A DNA stretch of 64,000 nt, from positions 16,579,663 through 16,643,662 of the forward strand of contig NC_068976.1 in the NCBI RefSeq assembly GCF_016808095.1, in the 5' to 3' direction. Position numbers and translations under genes: made by a program. The DNA is from Vigna angularis. Its lineage: Eukaryota; Streptophyta; Magnoliopsida; Fabales; Fabaceae. Under the pieces are notes generated by a model that worked only from the letters and a program-made list of their open reading frames with translations, was not told the origin of the DNA and did no database searches. This document shows positions 37,212 to 56,057 of the stretch, in pieces; within the stretch, counting starts at the first letter, position 1, and each line of letters opens with the position of its first letter.

Positions 37212-38406
37212 ACAGTGCTTAGTGCTGGGTTGTCTCATGATTGAAGTGCATTATTACTATATGTATGAAAAGTAGTCTCAGAAATCAGCAAATATGCATG
37301 GTCTGCAAGTGGAACTTTATTGTATAGCTCAACATCTATTGTACTACATTTTTATTTTTTAGTTCCACCAATTCCAGGCCTTTAATTAATTATAGAATAA
37401 TTTATCCAGAAGATAGCTGGCTGATTAGCAAAGTAACAGTAGTCTTGGCTGAATCAGTCTTAACCCCATTTTCATATATCAAATTTGAAAAATGTTGACA
37501 GTATAAACATGCTAGAAACTATTCTGGATTTTGTTAGAACATAATTCTTCGCCAACCATCTGTTTCTCTCAATTTAGAAGTCACAGAACATGTCTACCCA
37601 AATTGACAGAAAAATTTCTCGGGAGAGCTGCTTATAAAAGTGTGTTGAATGGAATAAATTATTGTGTTTGGAGGAAATAAATGGTTATCAGAAAGTTAAT
37701 ATTATAAATCGGTGTAAAGGTAATTTATCGAATAATTGTGATGTATTGAAAAATAGGTAACATTAAAAACTGACGAAGTTTGTTATATAGCTACTTTTAC
37801 TTATGAAAGCAAGTAAATGAAATTAAATCTTGAAAAAGAAGTATATCAAATTAGTCACAGAAAAAGTTGTTTGGTTATTGGTAGTTTGATAAAGACATTC
37901 TAAGAGAATTTGGAATAGTTGCAAATACAAGTGTTTAATAAGATATTTTTAAGAGTTATAATCAACAATTGATGATACTAATATTCATTATAGATCAATA
38001 CACATTTTTGTATAAGATGTGTCTTTATATGTTGTTGTATTTGTGTTTTTCTTTTCTCTTATCATCGTATTTTGGTTTTTCTTATTCAGAATAAATTTTA
38101 TATATGAAAAATGTCCTTGTTGGATTGTTGTATTATCTCTTCTGTTGCATTGTTTAAGCGTCAAAGTGTTGATGCTTAAACTTAGTAAAATGGTTTGAAT
38201 ACATAGTTTTCAACATGTTTCTTAGCTTATAAAGCAGAATTTTAATTAAGATTTTACAATATGATTGCTTTCTACCATGACCTTGTTGAATTAACTTTTT
38301 ACTAAAACAGTAAATATAACAGCAAATAACTTTATTAAAATTATGACAAAAGATGGAATCTTGAAAATACATATTTATTCCGAACAACACAGAGATGAAA
38401 GCATAA
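37212..38406. other. Convergent intergenic region, auxilin-like and DFR-A 3' ends
   Basis: It holds the two 3' untranslated regions and AT-rich DNA. No other feature was recognised. Confidence 0.5.
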
Positions 38407-41134
<2,728 letters not shown>

Positions 41135-41210
41135 TTTTTATTTTATTTTATTTCTTTCTTTGTTTTTAAGGTTGAAAATGAAATGGAAGAGTGTATGAAA
41201 ATGAATATGG

Positions 41211-41222
41211 TTTTATAGAAGC
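41211..41222 (-). promoter_or_regulatory. TATA box of DFR-A
   Basis: On the minus strand the sequence GCTTCTATAAAA lies about 80 bases before the start codon. The identical 12 bases occur before DFR-B (46411-46422). Confidence 0.65.
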
Positions 41223-41374
41223 AACTGGGGAAAGTGGAATGAGGTAGATGTCTGAATTTGAGTTGGAATTAGATGTACAAAATTTAGATATGTTTGTAAA
41301 TCCATAATCCAAAATCAATATGGTTTTGTTTGGTACATTTGGGATTTGGTATGTTCGTTTTTCTTTTGACTCCC

Positions 41375-41426
41375 CACGTGATGAGCAGCCAGTCATATAT
41401 AAATTAGTTACACTCTTGACCACGTG
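41375..41426 (-). promoter_or_regulatory. Two G-boxes upstream of DFR-A
   Basis: CACGTG occurs at 41375-41380 and again at 41421-41426, about 240 and 290 bases before the DFR-A start codon. G-boxes bind bHLH and bZIP factors; bHLH proteins act with MYB factors on anthocyanin genes. A role here is inferred from motif and position only. Confidence 0.55.
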
Positions 41427-41499
41427 ACACTTTCCAAATTCTAAGGAGGATTGTCCCAACTGAATATTGTCCAGTCGCACATATCACTAAGTGTTAACT

Positions 41500-44100
41500 T
41501 ACTATTAACACATTCGAGCCATGGTCTCCATTGCAACATGGAGTTTTGCTTTTAAAAATACATCTCCGAAAAGTGAAAAGAAGAATGTATGTAAATTATT
41601 ATTGATATCGATTATTAAGTAATTTGTTTTTGAAATTTGCTTATTTTTTATTCGGTTTATAAAGTTTAGGTTAAGTTTGTTCGTCTTCTGTCCTTTATCT
41701 ATCATTCAGTCGAGTTAGATGTTACATGCAGAAAACACTTTGATGTTAAAGTTAATTTTTAACTGAATATCCTAACAATAAATGCATAGTAGAAAGTAAC
41801 CAACTACCTTAATATCAAACTTGTATTTATAAATTTTAGGATAGATTTCTAATCAGTGTTGATCTAATTACGGTCCAAACAATAATGATCTGATTTAGGA
41901 TTGATATAATTATTCTTAGTGTTAATTTTGTCTATAGTCTGATCGACCAGTCTACCCATCGTTTCATATGGGATTCAAAGGATTGTTGATCACTCAGTCT
42001 ATAGTTGACCAAACGGTCATACTCTACATATTCCTTGCATACTAAAACTCTTAAAATGATCTCTTATCTCCAAATATTAGAGTTGTTAGAACGGTTTGGT
42101 GTGAATAAAAAATGAATTTGATTTACTAAAAATCCAACCTAAATTGATCGGGTTGGTGTAAATTAAAAAAAACACCTAACATTCTTCATACGCATCAACA
42201 TTTTTACTTCTTGCACGTCACATATCAAATTCTAATATCACATAAATTTCACCTAGAACAAGATAACGAATTTGAAGTTGTTGATTGCTTCATGGTCTTA
42301 ATTTTACATGCTTGTTGATTATGGGTCAAAGTTATGTTTGTTTTGCTCCATCCTTTCTCTTTCTTGTAGGCTTTTATAGTTTATGTTTGTGGTGATTTCT
42401 GGGAACAGAAAAAGTTTGTCTTCCGGTACATTCATCGAACACCTGGAGTTCGAAACCAGACGTCATATGAGGACAATATATGGAGAGTCTTCTTTTACTT
42501 TCGGTATGAAGACAAATGAAGAAACATATGGCCCCGTAGGAAGAAAGTGCCTACAAACTGATGGGTTGGTGGAATTTGGGCTTATGAGTCCAAACCCAAT
42601 TGATGATCACCTCTACAACAAAAAGAGATGAAAATACATTTTTTAAGGCTAAAAAGTTGGTTTGGGTTAAAATTAGAATTTGATATAAACCGTATCCGAC
42701 ACTACATTTGATGGATATAAATCCCTTTACAAACTGATGGGCTTATTGAGTCTTAGCTTACTTCATATTCATAGCGTCTCTAGTATTGTTATATAAATAC
42801 TTACGATTAAATAAAATTATTAAATTTATTTTATTGCATTAAAAGAACTTTATACTTGTTTTGTAAATCATTTTTAAATATATATTTTAAAAATATAAAC
42901 ATAATCTATAATAAAATATTGTGACCAACTTTTTAATTAGAAGTTGTTGTATATAAACTTGTTTAAAAGGTAAGTTTCAAATTAAAATCAATAATCTCGA
43001 CAAGTTGAGAAAACTTCTGAGGTAACAAAGCTAAAATAAATCAACTTCAATAATTAGTTTAGATATTATGATTTACGTATTGAACTAAATCAAACAAAAT
43101 TAATAATATTTTCTCAATATAATACGGTTACACATTTTTAACATTGACTTAGCCGAATACTATTTAAAAAATACTTGATTCAATTGAGATGGAAGAAAAA
43201 AAAATGTTGAAATGATCATGGCTCATTTGATGAATTTAATTGCTAAGGTAGTATATTTTGACTCATTAAACTTAAAACATAAGAAGACTTGATAATTAAA
43301 AGAAAATCAAAGCAATAATACAAGTTGGAAGTCATGCTATGATTTCCAATGGTATAATATACAAATAATAAACACAAATTGTTTCGGTTATCTGGAAACT
43401 AAGTTAACAAATGCCTCCACAATTTGTCCTCTTGTCCACTTGTTGTTTGGCTCCTAACTTTGCTGTCCACTCCTACTGTCCGGGGAAACCTGTCAAAGAT
43501 TCTCCGATGTCAAAGTCAGTACGGAAACGGACGATTTCGATGGAACAGTAATAAATGTGCAGTAAATGCAACCTAGCTACCATTCACCTCTGACATCTAT
43601 TTATAGTTTTTTACTATGGGCTTGGGATTACTGAAAGTTAATCACGACCCAACTCCAGCCCAATAGTTCTAATCCTGATTTACCTTAATCTTTTATCTTA
43701 ACCACCTGGCTTACCCATCGGCCAGCTTTGAATACGGTCGGTCAGATGTGAAGTGAATTTCTACATGAACAGCCACCCTCCCATGCTGTTAAGAGTAAGA
43801 TGGGGGAAACGTTGGTGGTTGGTTGAGTCTCGGGATTGCTCCCGGACCGGCCGGTCCATACGGTACACAAATATAAGTTTATTTATTCAAATATACATTA
43901 AATAATAAGTGAGACAATAATAATGTATTCGAAATATAGAAACAGTTTTATTAGAAGTACATGTAACTAACAACCGTGTGACCATAATCACTTGAATCAA
44001 CAGAAGTAGATGCTCAAACATGTAATGTTATGAGACATCATTAAAAGTTCATGTTACAATGTACGCACATTTCTAACTTAATAAAAAAACTGAGATTGAA
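41500..44100. other. Spacer between the tandem DFR genes
   Basis: It is largely AT-rich. A likely LTR fragment lies at 43430-43865. Phrases such as AACGGTTTGGTGTGAAT at about 42091 and TTGATCGGGTTGGTG at about 42135 suggest old repeat DNA. The 82-residue frame at 42383-42631 resembles no family I know. Confidence 0.4.
43430..43865 (-). mobile_element. Probable LTR retrotransposon fragment
   Basis: This stretch is much richer in GC than its surroundings. It contains CTCCGATGTCAAAGTCAGT at about 43501, the complement of a phrase frequent near the 3' end of legume LTRs, and CTATTTATAG at about 43599, a possible complement of a TATA box. No coding frame remains, and ends are not defined. Confidence 0.4.
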
Positions 44101-44144
44101 ACTAACCAAGAAACATGCATGAACAAAGAAATTAAAGGGTGTGT

Positions 44145-46279
<2,135 letters not shown>

Positions 46280-46410
46280 CTACCTTTCTCTGACCCAAAT
46301 CACAAAATCAACAAAAAACAAAGAAGAGAAAACGTTGAACCTCTGATGAAATGAATATAGTTGTTAGATTCGTTGACTTGGGAATGGAACGTGTGATGTT
46401 TGTTGGAAGC

Positions 46411-46422
46411 TTTTATAGAAGC
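46411..46422 (-). promoter_or_regulatory. TATA box of DFR-B
   Basis: GCTTCTATAAAA on the minus strand lies about 140 bases before the start codon and is identical to the 12 bases at 41211-41222 before DFR-A. Confidence 0.6.
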
Positions 46423-47118
46423 CTTTCTGCACTCTGCACATGAACAGAGACCAAGGAATTGTTGGTGAGCTTTACCTTCCCATCAGATTTTCTAGATTTC
46501 AGTTGGACATTACAGTAACCTTTTACTCTGTTTTCCTAAGATTACACTAATCCTAAATTAACACCACTCTTTGAAATGGAACATCGTCGTTTTGCTTTTC
46601 AATCCTAGGATTCTTCAGTTTAATCTTTACTTAATAAATTATCAGTTTGTTTATCTTTCACTTTCATAGTTAACATAACATGCTTGCTTTTCACACCTAA
46701 AAGTTGTTTTTCATTCATAGATGTTACGTTACTCGTATCGTTTTAACGTTTATTGCCACCATTGTTACATTATAATTAACTCTGCTTTCTTCGTGTTTCC
46801 TTTGTTCTAAACACATTCGTACTTATTTTCAATTTCTTACTATATATGAAGACTAACAAAACCTTTTCTTTCATCGTATAATTTTTTTTCTTATATGCTG
46901 ACATTTTCAAAATTAATTAATTAAGAATTTAAGTATGGATTGAAAGTATCACACTAAATATAAATTATAAAGTTGAATGATATATATATAAAAAAAAACT
47001 TGTATAATCTTAACCTTATATGTTTTAAATGAATAACTTAAAAGGTCAAAAATATAAATATAAATTGAAAGTCTCATGTTAAATATAAATGATAAAATTA
47101 AGTGTCATATATAAAAAG

Positions 47119-47322
47119 GGTTTAATTAATAATTTAATTTTTATATTATTTAGATATATGATTCAAGTATTAAAGTCAAATTAATGTAAAGGACTACGGT
47201 GAATTTTTTTTATAAAAAATCAAGTTGATTCTTTTTATAGAAATAAAGACTGATTTACAAACAAATATAAAATTAAAATAAATAAAAAATTTAAATATAA
47301 AAATTAAATTACAAATTAAACC
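47119..47322. mobile_element. MITE with about 30-base terminal inverted repeats
   Basis: The left end GGTTTAATTAATAATTTAAT and the complement of the right end, GGTTTAATTTGTAATTTAAT, match over about 30 bases with two differences. The flanking 9-mers (TATAAAAAG and TAAAAATAA) agree at 6 of 9. The start GGTTTAAT resembles that of MULE 1, so it may be a Mutator-type MITE. Confidence 0.65.
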
Positions 47323-47649
47323 TAAAAATAACACTTTTAAACTTAAAGTATGACTAATAACTTTTAGAAGACTCTTAATAGCTGAGATATGAAGTTTCCG
47401 TTTAATCTTTAATAAGTTTATCCTAGATAAATAAATAGCCTAAAAAGAAACACCTTTATTATATCTAACATTATAATTTAAAAAAAATCTTATTCAAATT
47501 AATTGACAGAAGAAAAAAAACATGTTTTGTTGATCACGTGAGCCATCAGTAAGTTGACGTTGATAGTTAGAAAAACGTGGTTTGGTTTGGAGATGACTAG
47601 TTGGTTTAATGCTAAGCCTTTGTCATCTGCTTTTTTCTAATATGTTGAC

Positions 47650-48329
47650 TGTCTCTCACAGTATATCAAGTTTTATTTTTTATTTATTTTTTCAAACATT
47701 ATTCTTAAATTTTTTAATATTAATAATTTATTTTTAGTTTTCTTTCAATTAATTAATATTTATTAATAAAATATAAAGTTAAATTATTTATCTTCAATTT
47801 TTTTTATTCCGTATTTAAATAAATAAATAAGTTGTCAAACAAATAGGTAATATTTTATTCTAAAAAAATCTGCTACTTATTTTTATTTATAAGTTAAATC
47901 TAATATTAAAATAAAATCATTAAATAAAACAACTAATTTAAAAAATATATATTAGTTGCTATATTTAACAATTTAGATATTAATTTATAAACTAAAAATT
48001 ATTAATGTCTAAAATAGTCTCTATTATAAATAAAAAATAATTTATTTATAAATTAAAGTTTAAATTGATTTCTAATATTAGTTACCAAAATTTTAACCAT
48101 CAAAGAATTAATGTCTAAATTGGATTCTATTTTTTTTAACTAAAACCTTGGTATGGTAATTAATATTAAAAAATAATTTAGATTTTAATTCATAAATAAT
48201 TATAATTTTTTTATTTATAATAAAACTATTTTAAATATCAATATTTTTTTTCTATAGATTAATATATAAATTAGTTATTACAGTTTTTTTGTCATTAAAA
48301 TAGTTATTATCCAATGATTTCTTGTAGTG
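47650..48329. mobile_element. CACTA-like element remnant, right end
   Basis: At 48316-48329 the complement reads CACTACAAGAAATC, the terminal motif of many plant CACTA transposons. To its left are repeated AT-rich phrases (TTAATGTCTAAA, ATTAGTTAC/ATTAGTTGC, TAATTTATAAACTAAAA). A matching left end was not found; TCTCACAGTATATCAAG near 47655 is a weak candidate. Confidence 0.4.
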
Positions 48330-51300
48330 TAGTTTATACACTAACTAATTAATTGAAGGTATTTATTTTGGTTTGTTTAATTTTGATGTTAAAATGAAGA
48401 TTTTATAGACAATTTACTTCATAACAAACTTAAATGTATTATGAGATTTGTTTAATATAAACATATTTAATATGTCTAAAATATTATTCATCTCAACATT
48501 TATAAACAAATAATATACAGTAGTGCAAAAACAACCCATAATTGTTTAAGGATTAACCACTTAATAGTCAATATTAAAAATGACATGTGATAATTTTATA
48601 AACAAATACAATTATTAAACGTTATTTATAATTATAATTCGACGTAAAAGGATATAAAGGGTCTAATGTCTCATACGTCAAAATATTAGTGAATTCAATA
48701 AAAATTTGAACTGAAGATTGAAAATTCATTCACTTTATCTTAACGCACGAGACCCTCTCCTCTGCTCAAATTTTTCTCGAACAAAGTTTGACGACAATCA
48801 TATGTAATCTTTCTTTCATTTGATACAAATGCATGTTAATTAACTACTTTACGTATGATTTTCGTTTGTTTTCACCGATTATTTTCGTATTCTTGTCCTT
48901 CATAGACGCATTCTGCTTTCTCTCTCACAGTTGGCAACACTTTATTCCGATGAACCACCTTCTGAAAGTTAATTTTCGTTTTTGTTTTGAAGAACTTATT
49001 TGTTGAACTTGTTTGTTGTTTTTTTTGTTGAACTTGTTTGTTATTATTGTTTGGTTGAACTTTGTTGTTGTTGTTTGATTGAACTTGTTTATTGTTTGAT
49101 TAAACTTGTTTGTTGTTTGTTATTGTTATTCGTTATTGATCCTATATTACCATTCAATTCTGAAGAGTTGTAAAAAAGAATTACAATTAATTAAAAATAA
49201 AATAAAAAAAATTGATTACCGTTCACATATCTGTTTTTGTTGTTTGTTTATAATATATTTATTTATTTTTTTGTAAAAGTTGATGAATTTAAGACCAAAA
49301 ACGTCCTTGATCAAAAGCTAAAACTGAAATTGCAGACATTTATCTTTGTTGTAACTTAATAGTATTCAAATATTGTTGAGAGGTTCTCATTCCTCATCTC
49401 ATTTCATTAATGGACAAGACTTAATCCACAAAATCCTCCTTAATAAACTCTTTTAAGAGTTTCATCATTTATTCTTAATCAAGTAATACTAAATAGGTTT
49501 AACATACTTTTTATTCTTACATTTTTTAATTCTAATTTTATCTTCTTAATCTTTATGTATAATTTTAGGTAAATTATAATTTTAAAATTTTTAAAATTGG
49601 ATGTAAATTATTTACAGATTATATTGAAATTGAATTTATAAATAAAAAGTAGTTAGTGAAAATAGAGAAATAGTTTTAAAAAACAAATATATAAATAAAT
49701 AATTATAAAAAGAATAATTTTGAAAGACATCCTGAAGCATGTTGGAACCATGAACATGATACCTTAAATTTTGTCCGAAAGTCGAATTCATAGCACTCAC
49801 GGGGCAACAATGGTGCATGTAAGGACATAAAAATTTATGATGCTAAGAACAGCTTTGTGTTCCATCATCCTTCTCATACCTCATTTCACCATCAAAATGA
49901 TACACTTCCAGACCCCACAACATAAACTTCAATCACTAACATTTTTTGTATAATTTTTTTTATTTACTGAATAATATATATATATATATATATTCCATCA
50001 CAAACATTAAATTCAATTATATCTCAGGATCCTTATAGCATTCAAAATGGTAAGAGATAATACATGAAAAATAAGGTTATTTGAAATTAGAAAAACTAAA
50101 TAAATAATAAAAAAATTATAATTAGTTTAATTAAAATGACAGAATATAGAATCAAATTGATTAGATAATAGTAGAATTTTCTTGATGGTAATTTAATAAA
50201 ATTAAGTTTGGATTAAAATTGAAAATATTTTTTTTAAATATAAATTTTATTAATTTGAATAAGTAATTATAAATTATGTATACATTTTTTTCACATACCG
50301 ATTTTTAAAAAAAATTTAAAATATAATAAAATATATGAAATTTACCATAAATGTTTTACAACACGATTTACTTAAACAAATTATATCTTTCGTATAGTTT
50401 GTTTTGTATTTTTCTTTAGATAGAATGAATTACCCATAATAACTAAAAATTAAGAAGTAACTTATATGTATAATGCATAAACTACTTTGATATATCACAT
50501 ATAATTAGAAATATCAAATTGAATTTGATTTGAAATGTATTAATTAGTATGAGTACATGTGTATTAATATTAACATGTAATTCTGTTCTCATTTCAATTA
50601 TTATTTTTTATTTTATTAAATAACTTAAAAGAATTTATATTAACTTTTTTATAATTTATTTTTAAGACATATATTTGGTATTTTATTTCATTTTATAATT
50701 ATTTAATTTTTATCCTATTGATATTTAATATTTATATAATTCTAGTTTATTTCTTAATATTTAATATTGAAGAAAATAAAAAATATATATTTTTAATTTT
50801 TTATACTCCATAATATCATTTATTTTTTTATTTTATTTTTTATTTTTTAATATTTAATTAATATTTATGACAATAAATAAAAAGTATCAGTATATATAAT
50901 GAAACAAAAATTTTATAACTACTTTAGATATAAATACCACACATTTAAATCTCTGAGATTTATACATCCAACTACATTAACCAAATATTTATTTATCATA
51001 ATATATACATATGCATACAATAATTACTAAATATTTAAACCAAATAATATAGATAATGAAAATATACCAATTTATTTATCACATCACTAAATTAATTTAA
51101 ATAAATATAAATAATGAAAATGAAGTTATCAACACTTCACTGATAAAGGGAAAATAAAAATTTATTTATCTTCCTATAAACTTTTAATTATAAATTTGAC
51201 TGGTCATATTAAAAATATATATTTTAATAACACTTTATAAAAATTGTAGCCTAATCCAGTGGTTCACGAGATTTAAATCACAATTTCACTTAGATAACTT

Positions 51301-51424
51301 AAAAATAAAAACTAATTAACACCTCAAAATCATTCTTTAATTTTTTTTTAAAAAGTACTTTTTCATAATATATCAATTTAATTATAAACATATTTAAAAA
51401 ACTTAAATATACTTATGTTATTAC

Positions 51425-51463
<39 letters not shown>

Positions 51464-52249
51464 ATATTATTTATATTATAAATTATTTTATTTAAGATAG
51501 TCAACTATTTATATAATATAAATTTAAATAAAATAAAAATATACTTTTTTTAAAGTATTCTTCAAAAATTATATTTGTTTTATATTAAATATTTAACTAT
51601 AAAATTTAAATATAATTAATGACTATGAAAAGAGGATGTTAAAAATAATAATTTTATTTTTTATTTTTTGGTAAATAAAATGAATTATGAATTAAGATTA
51701 TAGTTATACTTATATTTTTATTAATTTTAAATAATTATTCATCTTTCTTGAACTTTTAATAAAAAATAAAATCACGAGCATTATATTCAATTGCTATATT
51801 ATAAGATTGATATTTGGAGGAATTTTAATTTCTTTACCAAATAAAATAGATATTTCAATCAAATTAGACCTATTCAATTTCCATCAAATGTTATATTATT
51901 AAATATGCTTTAGAACTTTTGACATAAATTATATATTTAAAGATTTGTATTAATCTAAAATATCCAGCGATCTAATATATTTTTTAAAATAGAAATTATT
52001 TAATAAATTTTGTTGTTGTTCAGTTTCGCAAGTGATATAAACCATCATGATAATACTAAATTATAATTTAATAACTAAGTTGACAAAAACTTATCAATAC
52101 TATGTAAAATTTATATCAATATAATATTATTTTTTATAAATTATTATTCTTATTATTACATATACAACAGTATTTAAGAAAGAATAAAGTACATGCATAA
52201 AGATTCACTTAATAATTTATTATTTATTGATATAAATAAAATGCCTTAA

Positions 52250-52400
52250 AAATATAATTAAATGTGATAATTATCATAAAAATATAAATTCAGCTGTTTA
52301 ATTCACTTAATAAAGATTCACTTAAAAATTCAGCTGTTTAATTTTTAATCAAACAATTAAAAATATAAGTATAATTAAATGTGATAGTTATCATAAGATT
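52250..52400. repeat. Direct repeats just upstream of the mannanase promoter
   Basis: ATAATTAAATGTGATA(A/G)TTATC occurs at about 52255 and 52373. AATTCAGCTGTTTAATT occurs at about 52288 and 52328. Both lie within 350 bases of the mannanase start codon. Confidence 0.7.
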
Positions 52401-52441
52401 AGAATTTGGAGGGATTTACTGAAAAGTTTAAGTTTTCTTTC

Positions 52442-52454
52442 AATATATATAAAT
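52442..52454 (+). promoter_or_regulatory. TATA box of the mannanase gene
   Basis: AATATATATAAAT lies about 160 bases before the start codon at 52609. Confidence 0.6.
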
Positions 52455-52608
52455 ACAGTACAGTGATAGTTGGTATACACAGACACACATTTGTCATTAT
52501 AAACAGTGTGGGACTAGCTTCAGTGCTGCAAATTGAGCAGTATCATTCGTTCCTAGTTCTTCACGCCACCAAAAAGCAGAGAGTGTGAAGATTTTTGAAA
52601 GCAGAATA

Positions 52609-55600
52609 ATGAAGCTTGGTTTCTTTCTGTTCTCTCTAGTTTTCTACCAGATGATACTAGAACCTGGGATCTTCAAAGTAGAAGGTGATGATCATGAAGA
52701 TGAGTTTGTGAGAGTAAGAGGGGTGCAGCTTCTCTTGAATGGGAAACCCTACTATGCTAATGGTTATAATGCTTATTGGCTCATGTACATGGCCTCTGAT
52801 CCATCTCAGAGAAACAAGGTCTCATCTGCATTTCAAGTAGCTGCAAACCATGGACTTAGCATAGCAAGAACATGGGCTTTCAGTGATGCTGGAGATAACC
52901 CCCTTCAATACTCTCCTGGATCCTACAATGAAGACATGTTCCTGGTCAGTTTCATTTCCATTTTCTAATCTCAATGTATTCTTTTCTACAGAGATTAAAG
53001 ATGGTTTTGCTTAAATGTAGTTAATTAGTTGTTTAATTATAATGTTATATAGTCTATTTTGCGCTGGCTTTCCATCACATATCATCATTGAATTAACATC
53101 TAACACAGATATATTATGCGTTGTGATTAGATCGATGACAGTGTAACTTAGTTTTTCTGCGAAATGTATGCCTGCTATAATTGGTGTACAGTTTTTTCTG
53201 CAGCAGTAATAATGATATTTTGGCTGTGTGAATAATGAAGGGACTAGACTTTGTAATATCAGAAGCCAGAAAACATGGGACCAAGTTGGTGCTGAGTTTG
53301 GTGAATAACTATGATGACTTTGGAGGAAAGAAACAGTATGTTGAGTGGGCAAAGACTGAGGGCCAGTCCCTACACTCTGAAGATGACTTCTTCACAAACC
53401 CTCTTGTCAAGGGATTCTTCAAAAACCATATCAAGGTCATTACTATATTTTCTTTTCTTTAACATCATTTTTACAAGTTATTGATGCCAAATCTTATCTT
53501 GAAAAATAAATGTTATAAGATTGAATTAGACTTAAAATTTATTTCTTAATTAATCTGAATGATGTATTACAGAAATTTATTGTTTATTAGATTGTTCATC
53601 TATTATTAAATTATTCATTAATATCTAATAATACACTCAAGATATATATACTTCCACGAGATAAGATGAATTTATAGTATATAAATAGATACAAACTTGT
53701 TCAAAGTTCTACATCGACTAAAAGTAAGATCAATTCAAAGTACATAAGTGCAAACCTAATTTGTGAGGGAATAAGACCAATTTAGAGTACATAAGTAGGT
53801 CAAACCTAATTTGGGAGGGTCCAAACCCGAGTTGTGGAGTTGAGGTAGGCTTAAATGTATTTATTCACAAAACTTAATCTTATATTTTTGTAAAGTTAAA
53901 TTAATCTTAATTTTTTAACAACCAATACAAATAGAACGAGATAAGAAGAAAAAGATCTAAAATCATAATAATTCAAAAAAAGTTTACATTCACCAGCTTT
54001 TGCAGTTGTTTTGGTCTGTGAGCATAAATGTTTAGCAGCAGAAAGCTACGAAGAATTAATGAACCTGTATAGAGGTTTAGACTTTTCTTAAAGAATGTTG
54101 CTACTTGCTACTGATACACACTTGTGATTTTCAACCATCTTAATGTGCTACATGTGCACTGTGCTATCGACCACTTCTTCTATAAAGTGCATTTAAGTAC
54201 AGCTAATGAAACAAACACTACACATGAAGAAAATTTCAGCACTAACTACATATGCAGTAATATTTTTTTATTATTATAGTTGCTGTCTCAGCTACTTCTG
54301 CTCGTGACAACATTTGTACAAAGGTTTTTGAAGTGAAAAAGACATATAACAGTGTGGTTTTATGTTTGTCTGCATGATAGAGTGTGCTCACAAGGCGTAA
54401 TAACTTCACGGGAGTGGTTTACAAAGATGATCCAACCATAATGGCTTGGGAACTCATGAATGAAATTAGATGCCCTTCTGATCATTCGGGAAACACAGTT
54501 CAGGTAATTATTATTCTGTTTTTCGATTATGTTTTCTTTTCCATTTCAATTTAAATAAATAGATAAAATAAAAACTTTATGTACTATCAATGCAAAGAAA
54601 AACAGAATTAAGAGAACCCTTTTGGTTATGAAGGAGAAATGTAACATTTTAATTTTTTTTTAAGACTACAACATTTTGATTAAATTAATATAATTTTGGA
54701 TTAAAATAAGTAATGTGAAATCTATGTTTTCAAACATTAAGAGATATTTCCCTTTTTGACAGGCTTGGATTACTGAAATGGCATCTTACTTGAAATCCAT
54801 AGATGGAAACCATTTACTTGAAGCTGGTCTGGAGGGCTTCTATGGACTTTCAAAGAATGAGTCTAATCCAAATTTCCAAGTTGGAACAGATTTCATTGCA
54901 AACAATCAAATCCCAGCCATTGATTTTGCCACAGTTCATTCATACCCTGATCAATGGTGTGCCATTTCACTTTTATTTAATGATCATTCACCATTTTTCA
55001 AACATGACACATTTTTTGTTTTTAACATTCATTTGACACAGTGTAGGATTATCTTTGTCGAATTTTCAGACCATCATAATACACAATTTTAAAATTTAAT
55101 GATACTTGACATGTCAAATGATTGTTTTTGTCACGTTGACATCACAAGGTACTGATACTCTACCGAAAAACATGCATTTATACACATTCTATGTGTATAT
55201 ATCTCAAATTTTTTGATGACAGCAGAAAACATAATATAATATACAAGTGGAGGTAAATCTTATCTTCAAAGTTAGTTTGACAAGATTAAGTTAGACATAA
55301 AATTTTCTTTTTAACAATTTCATTAAAATTAATTTCTTATTTTGGAGAAATGTTTTATATTTTCATAATGTTAAATTGGGTAAGGTTACGAGAAGGTTAT
55401 AAGAATAAATTTATATTAGAAGTTATCAAATAATTATTAAGAATGATATATATAGTGTTTATTGGATAAGGAAAGAAAGGTTAAGAAATTATTATGTTAT
55501 GTTTTATAGTCATTATAGCAAGTTATTTATAATAATTGGGAGTATATTTTGTAGATGAAAAATCTAATGTTAGTGTTGAAATTATATAAAAATATACTAG

Positions 55601-56057
55601 AAACATATTTAGAAATATTTAAGTTAAAGTGAGTGTCATTTTCTAATACAGGTTACCAGAATCAAGCAATGAAGAACAAACCTTGTTTTTGGTTCGATGG
55701 GTGAATGATCACATACAAGATGCACAGATTATTATTGAGAAACCAGTTCTGTTTGCTGAGTTTGGAGTATCAGTGAGAAACATGAGAAGTGAGTCAATTA
55801 CAATAAGGGATGAATTTTTCAACTTGGTGTATTCTTCAATCTATTCATCAGCAAGTGATGGTGGTGCAGCAACTGGTGGCTTGTTTTGGCATCTTTTAGC
55901 AGAAGGAATGAATGCTTTTAAAGATGGCTATGAAGTGCCCTTAGATGAGAATAGCTCAACTGCTACTTTGATTGCTCAAGAGTCTCAAAAGCTAAACAGA
56001 ATCAGGATGAAGAAATTCTCCGTTGTTAACACTAAAGCAAAGCAAGTTAGAAACTGA
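52609..56057 (+). CDS. MAN: Mannan endo-1,4-beta-mannosidase, GH5 (417 aa, five exons)
   Basis: Exons at 52609-52944, 53241-53435, 54381-54503, 54763-54956 and 55652-56057 join in frame to 417 residues. The enzyme cleaves internal beta-1,4 bonds of (galacto)(gluco)mannans in the cell wall, as in seed reserve use and wall loosening. The family is shown by the acid/base Glu205 in WELMNE and the nucleophile Glu319 in LFAEFG, with NGYNAYWLM near residues 53-61 and HSYPDQW before the last exon. The first 27 or so residues are a hydrophobic signal peptide ([20 protein letters not shown]), so the protein is secreted. An ATG at 52609 was preferred to upstream non-ATG codons because it directly precedes this signal peptide. 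Length fits plant GH5_7 mannanases. Intron 2 contains a degraded TRIM-like stretch. Confidence 0.95.
53695..53870 (+). mobile_element. Degraded TRIM-like LTR sequence in mannanase intron 2
   Basis: AAAGTTCTACATCGACTAAAA at the left and GTTGTGGAGTTGAGGTAGGC at the right resemble the two ends of the short LTR at 12478-12594. In between, an AAGTACATAAGT/AGTACATAAGT unit is duplicated. Ends are not defined. Confidence 0.45.

Larger units (their letters stand above)
46600..52190. other. AT-rich gene desert between DFR-B and the mannanase
   Basis: No gene is supported over about 5.5 kb. It contains a MITE (47119-47322), one end of a CACTA-like element (near 48329), a TTGAACTTGTTTGTTG-type low-complexity stretch (about 48990-49130), and TA runs at about 49974-49993 and 51428-51462. 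Confidence 0.5.

Noticed and set aside
42383..42631. 82-residue frame between the DFR genes
   Set aside because: No family is recognised and no splice partners were found; it is probably old repeat DNA.
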